Assembly (NCBI GenBank): GCA_049999765.1
Contig: JBNGIQ010008902.1
Coordinates: 1 to 56,433 of the forward strand
Length of the DNA stretch: 56,433 nucleotides
Direction of reading: 5' to 3'
DNA from: Phaeoceros laevis
Taxonomy: Eukaryota; Anthocerotophyta; Anthocerotopsida; Notothyladales
The translations under genes and the position numbers were made by a program. Within the stretch, counting starts at the first letter, position 1. Every line of letters begins with the position of its first letter. The notes beneath the pieces were generated by a model. It did no database searches. It saw nothing but the letters and a program-made list of their open reading frames with translations, and had not been told where the DNA came from. Below are positions 51,355 to 56,433 of this stretch, piece by piece.

Positions 51355-51731
51355 TCAAGATCGTCCCAACTGTGAGTCACGGCTGGTCTGCTGCAAAAAC
51401 AATTGTGGAGCCAAGGGCTGCCAGTTCCTTAGCATGATATCCTGGGGCGGGTCAATTGCTCCAAGTCCCGCCTGCTGCAGTACCACAGGCCCCACTGCTG
51501 CCAGGGGCAGAGCCCTGGCAGGTCTTCCGATAGAGGAAAGGCGCACTAGAGCTGAGCTGGCTTTAGTTTCCACCTCCTCCAGCAAGGCGCAGTCATCAAC
51601 AGCCCCATCAGTTTGAGGAAGCAGTCCCTCCCCACCTGAAGAAGAGAAGTTGGTGATGGTGCCAGGCCCGCGCGCTTGAACAGCAGCCTTGTCATAAGCC
51701 CGAGCAGCCTCCTCGCGAGTGTCGTACCTGC
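51355..51731 (-). pseudogene. C-terminal half of an AP2 domain protein
   Basis: After a probable acceptor (TTCCTAG, minus strand, just above 51731) the exon reads GRYDTREEAARAYDKAAVQARGP and GTITNF, the second half of an AP2 DNA-binding domain, and then an uncharacterised Ser/Ala-rich tail to TGA at 51355. The intron position before G-x-YD matches that of ANT/AP2-type genes. I could not find the first half of the domain (RGV...W...I) within the next kilobase upstream. Either the intron is long, the exon is lost, or this is a gene fragment. Confidence 0.6.
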
Positions 51732-53159
51732 CTAGGAAGCGTTTCACCACGGATTTGGTATGGGGGATTATGTATGCGAAGGGCATGCGGAGCATGGTTG
51801 TGGCAAGGCGTTGGAAGGTGGGACCCAGCGCTTTGGGTGGCGCGCTCAGTAAGTTTGTCCGACTAAATAGCCCCTGGCAGAAGGTACATACTGGATGCCG
51901 CGTTGACGTCATCAGCTCGGGCCAGGAGTCGGCTGCAAATCCGGCGTCTCGTGGCTTCTAGTAGTTCCTGGCTGCGACCCCTGATTCGCCAGGCGGTGTA
52001 AGTGCTGGCAACCGCTGGTTGATGGGTGGGAGTCGTAGCCGTCCAGGCCATAACAATTGACATGGCCTCGGCGTTTGCCATTGGCCGTTTTGTGGCCGAT
52101 TCTCTATCGCCGAGCAGTCCCCTCGATTGGCGGGCTGCGGAATACGCGGCATGCACCTGGATTCTGGACCCACCACACCAGTCCTTCTCTTGGGCCGGAA
52201 GTTATGTGCTCCCATGTGGGGACCTTTATGGCGGCAGTCTCCGACTGGACTTGTCGTAAAAATCCGGGACCAAATAGTGGAATACCTAGATCCACCGATT
52301 GATCACAAATCGACGGGCACGCGCACCAATAGGTGGGGGGGACCTTCCATAATGTATGTGGCATGTATACATTTGTCGCTTGGCATCTATGTATATATGT
52401 ATGTAGAACTGGTGAACCTGTGTAACCAGCCAATAATGCACCTAGCGGGTCGCAAAACGCGCTGCGATAGGCCGAATCGAGGATATTCTGTCGTCAGAGC
52501 AACATGAAGTTACAAATGTGACACATGTGAGGCATGGAATTGGCAGCATGCCACCATGGCATATGGGTGCGGAAGCAATCAGCATTGCATTCTTGGTGGA
52601 TTCATGTATCCAACGAAGCAACATGAATTGGGTGGCTAGGGGTCCTATTCGGCAGCGGTGGACGGACGCGGCCTAGTTCGGTATAGGACGAAGCCATACC
52701 TCTAAAAAATACTAGCGCACCTCGTCGATGGAGTAACGATATGGCCTAGGGAGTGGTAAAAAGTGATAAATGCGGGACAAAAAGATTGAAGTGGCAAGAC
52801 GCGTGGCGCCATTCTACAACTGTGCCACGCCTGCTGACTTGACCGTAACCCAAGGTTGTTTGCCGGTGGAGGTGAGCTGTGTCCACCGATTACGGACTCT
52901 TCGTTTGACAAACAGTGTGACATATGAACAAGTTTGCCTAGTAAAAGCTTGAGCAAGACTTAGTCCTGATGCTCTACAGCAGGGCAGTTGAGAGATGCAA
53001 GCAAAAGTGTGTGACGGTCTCTCCACAAGGGATGCGATAGCATGGCCTGCCATGGTAACTTATGTTGAGCGTGGGCTCGGTTCCCGGGCGCTCACATTGT
53101 ATGCAAGAATGGAGCAGGAAGGCAAGCACAGATGGCTGTCAAGCTAGGTTGGGCTCCAT
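51732..53159. other. Unassigned sequence upstream of the AP2 fragment
   Basis: Overlapping frames (for example 51863-52156 and 52104-52433, both -) show no recognised domain. This is where the missing 5' exons of the AP2 gene would be expected. Confidence 0.4.
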
Positions 53160-56100
53160 TCTTTGGGAATAACATGACAGCTTTACATTGTTTTTGAAAT
53201 AGCATCACCCAATTTTACACTTTTCCAAGATGACAATAGACATCTCTATAGACCTCTCTATGACAATAGACCTCTTCTCGGTCACATGATTTTGTGCGAA
53301 CAAGTATTTCTCGTTATTTTTAACCACTACTTTCTCATATATGACACTTCGTCAATATGCAACTTTACATTTGTATGTACAAGGCCTTTTGAATGATGCT
53401 TGACAAAAATGCCATCCTTCTTCTCTTTGCAGCCCTGAATATTTAAACCATTCCTACAATTTTTTTAATGCTTCAAAAAAGCATGATGTACACCCTTTAG
53501 GTTATGTAGTACAAAACCCATTCATCTGATGTGAATTTTCTTTTTATTTAATCTTATAATTAATTTTAACAACTATATAAATTACACCCACGAGCTTCCA
53601 TGGGCTATATGTAAACCGGAATCTCTTGCACATTTCCACGCCGCAAATTTTTTAAATGCCACAAACTAAAGTGCTTTCATGTGCTATATGATCGGACTCT
53701 CATTAATGGAGCATTTTATTGTATCAAAGTTAACATGCTATACGGACTGACTAGTTCGTCACAAACCTGATCATTAATATGTCTTTGTTTTCAAATGAAG
53801 AAGGAAAATCTATCCTCGCCAAATTATGTCTTTGTTTTTTACAGAGGACAACGTCAATGAATATGGAACTTTTGGAAATCCTTGTCTCATATTTAAATCA
53901 TTCCTATGTTTTTTTTAATGCTTCCATATTTAAACCATTCCTACGTGTGTTTCCATGCTTCTAATTTTATGTAGTCTTGTGATTACCTTATAATTTAGGT
54001 GTTTATATTTTTTTTTTAAGGTTCAACCTTGACATTATGAAAATCCAGGTCCAGCGAGTACAAGACATTTCTTGTAGTACAAGCGAGAAAGCACTATGAC
54101 CATGGATGGATGCTATGAACAATTACATCTCAAACTAACATGATATTAAGGGGTGGATGACCAACCATTAAGGGGTGGATGAGGTTGGTCACTGGAATGT
54201 TGACTTGTGCTATATGAATAGACTCCAAAATTCCCCAAATACTTTAAAAGCAGTTGGTCACACCCCTTAATCATGAATATGTTTTTTTTCTTACAAATGA
54301 CATGAAGAGGGTGAGCCTCAAGTTTTTTAAGGCTAACAAGTTGATTTCGTACACTCTTGCATTGTCTTCTCTGCTATTCAAATAAAAGCATCATTGTCCA
54401 GACTTAAAACTGTCAACATATTTGAAAACCGTTCTACGACCTCTGTTTTATAGACCCAATATATGGATTTCTCCAACCTTAACTTTTTAGAGCCCTCATG
54501 TACCAAATATCTATCAGCTTTTGTAGAGGCTATAAGTTTTGCAATCTTCTACACAAGTCAACTCGACTTTGACTTTGAAAACAAGCATGTTAAATGGTCC
54601 AACCCATATATACTCGCCATTGTAGATAGATAGATCTCATCGAGCACTACATTTCAGATATCACCAACTTTTTATTTGACCTACTTAAAGCTGGACCAAT
54701 TTGCACAGGTATCGAATAAAGGCCAACTCCTATAACTAAATCTACAACTATACCAAATGACAAATTGTTAAGAGATAACTATTGTAAAAAAAAAGTTTGA
54801 GTATGTGTAGAATGTAGAGCTTCTACACATATTCAAGCTCGGCGAGCACATTCCAAATCGGCTAACATTTATATGAGGTTCCATAGTCTCGTTAGGCTAG
54901 TGCACAGCCAAAGCACGATTCACCATGATGGACAAATTTCACTTCGACCTCAAATAAAACTCAATAGATTATGTCAAAACTAAAAACCATCTATACATTC
55001 GGATAGAAGTTGACTAACTTTGCTCAATGGGCACCACCCTCAGATTTTTGCATCTAGGAATGTCACGATACAGTTACCAAACAACAAACTGCCAGACAAT
55101 GTGGGTCATTTGATGTCATGATTTTTGAATTTTGAGACCATAAGATAGAGCTTGAAAAACTCACTCTCCATGTGTTGTATGTTTCAGGGTTGTCGATTAG
55201 CTCTTTGCTTTTGAAGAGCGTGCAAGATTGCACATTTCTACTAAGGTCAACCCTACTTTGACTATGCAACCAAACATCTACCTTATTCCACACCATTTTA
55301 TCCTCAGTAAAATCATATAGAGCTCCTCGAGCACTACAATTTATACATCACAAATGTTTTCTTTGACCTACTTTAAGTCGGACAAATTTGCACATGTGAG
55401 GAATGAAGACCAATTCCTATATCTACATCTACTTCTACACCAAAACAAAGTCTGTGACGAGGCAAAAAACTGTGAAGAGATAGGCATGTCAGGAGAGGCA
55501 GGGCGTTGTGACGAGGGAGGCACGTCGGGAGAGAAATTGTTGTCCATGTGTTCAGAAGGGCATGTCGCGCGAAGGAGTTGAGGGGAAGAAGGTGACTGCT
55601 GGCAACAAGCGTTTAACTTGAGAAACCCAAAATAGACATGAACGGATGAGTAAGGCGTCAGGCTCAAAACATGTAGCTACCACGCGTTCATGCAAGTAGA
55701 CATAATAATGCATGGTTTTCACGGCAAAACTAGATCTTATAACATACTTGTTGAGACAACTTAAGTAATTTGTAGGCGAGAATAGCGAAACAGCATAGGC
55801 GTACTGCTGGAAACTGGGGGTTGGGTTCAAGGCTGCTTTCATGCTTACGACGCCTCTTACTATCAAGGGCACATAGCACTTTTGCAACTCCTTGTGTCAC
55901 ATTTAAATATTTCAATGTTTCTAAAGGTCCTTTCTCAACAAAAACCTCTGATTCCCGAGGTCTTTTCTCTAGAGAAACATCGAATCCCTTTGTTGCTGTT
56001 TTTTTTAAATGTGGACATGTTATATATGTGTTTAATGTTTCCATATGTATATAGGTAGATGCATGCGTGACGTTAACGTTTTACAATTTTTTATAAATCA

Positions 56101-56433
56101 TGAAAACTTTGAAGTTCTTCGAATTGAATGTTGCTTTCCTTAATGTAAATTTGTAAGTTATTCCTAATTACAAGTTCGCAAATGCAGTCTAAACTTACAG
56201 GCTGAACAAAAGCAGGAACACGGATAGCAATGCAAAAACAAAGTGCACACAGGCCTTTCAACTTGTAGAGCTCTGTGGAATGGTTTGAAAAGAAGAAATT
56301 TATAACTTCATAGTATACTCCACGGTTTCTATCAGTTTTTATTGTGACTCCAACATAACATTGGGAAGTTGGTAAATAAAACGGCCTAGTCCATATCAGA
56401 GAGCTCATCGAGCTCTATCAAAATCTACAATAA
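53160..56433. repeat. AT-rich repeat-derived region without genes
   Basis: A diverged direct repeat links about 54535-54730 with 55218-55420 (shared words CGAGCACTAC, TTTGACCTACTT, AATTTGCACA; period about 690 bp), and a third copy seems to start at about 56360. A smaller motif, ATTTAAACCATTCCTAC followed by a T-run and AATGCTTC, recurs near 53439, 53891 and 53928. Frames are short and unrecognised. This is probably heterochromatic, decayed transposon or satellite-like DNA. Confidence 0.55.

Noticed and set aside
1-56433. Bacterial or organellar contamination
   Set aside because: Spliced genes, tRNA without encoded CCA, Copia/Gypsy/Harbinger elements and plant gene families throughout argue for a nuclear streptophyte origin. 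No operon-like gene packing is seen.

Overview
The window looks like nuclear DNA of a streptophyte, most likely a non-seed land plant. The basis is short GT-AG introns of about 90-240 bp, a vicilin-like cupin gene, a plant folate-biopterin transporter, a TORNADO1-like LRR-ROCO gene, an AP2-domain fragment, a eukaryotic tRNA-Glu and plant-type Copia, Gypsy and PIF/Harbinger elements. I cannot name the species. Roughly 40 % of the window is identifiable transposable element or tandem repeat, and only three host genes look intact or nearly so.

Layout. 1-7.2 kb: a three-exon gene for a secreted Gly-rich protein (970-2061, +), a stretch with two strong inverted repeats (3621-3843), a possibly decayed tRNA-Glu(CTC) (4651-4723, -), and a five-exon vicilin-like two-cupin gene (6807 down to 5125, -) whose upstream region carries an RY-type motif next to a G-box/ABRE. 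7.2-11 kb: AT-rich, with no firm gene. 11.05-17.34 kb: Copia-1 (-), with diverged LTRs, frameshifts, stops and an RNase H deletion. 17.4-22.7 kb: decayed repeats, a dispersed GC-rich repeat (second, rearranged copy at 35.7-36.2 kb) and a degenerate oligo-T/GC tandem array. 22.74-26.98 kb: a complete 4.2-kb PIF/Harbinger element (14-bp TIRs, TTA target duplication, DDE transposase gene and convergent SANT/Myb-like gene) inserted in that array. 27.93-34.81 kb: Copia-2 (-), young by its LTRs, its whole gag-pol in one frame broken by seven in-frame stops; its 3' LTR carries a nested probable solo LTR that contains a 10-N assembly gap. 34.8-37.2 kb: tandem repeats and repeat copy B. 37.2-40.4 kb: a folate-biopterin (BT1/MFS) transporter gene (+). 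41.1-44.7 kb: an LRR pseudogene, an F-box/kelch-like fragment and a truncated Gypsy relic. 45.56-50.15 kb: the most interesting locus, a consecutive LRR, Roc GTPase, COR and caspase-like (p20 + p10) coding series. 51.4 kb: half of an AP2 domain. 53-56.4 kb: AT-rich repeats without genes.

The candidate novel system is the LRR-Roc-COR-caspase locus. Its LRR-Roc-COR part resembles the plant ROCO protein TORNADO1, while its C-terminus reads like an animal-type caspase, with the His/Cys dyad and two of three S1-pocket positions, rather than a plant metacaspase. In this sequence it is interrupted by two frame changes and a TG instead of AG splice acceptor, so it is either a recently broken gene or is affected by assembly errors. 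A second theme is decay that fits C-to-T change: all seven stops in Copia-2, its YVND reverse-transcriptase site, both Harbinger stops and the T-loop of the tRNA gene are explained by transitions typical of methylated-cytosine deamination.
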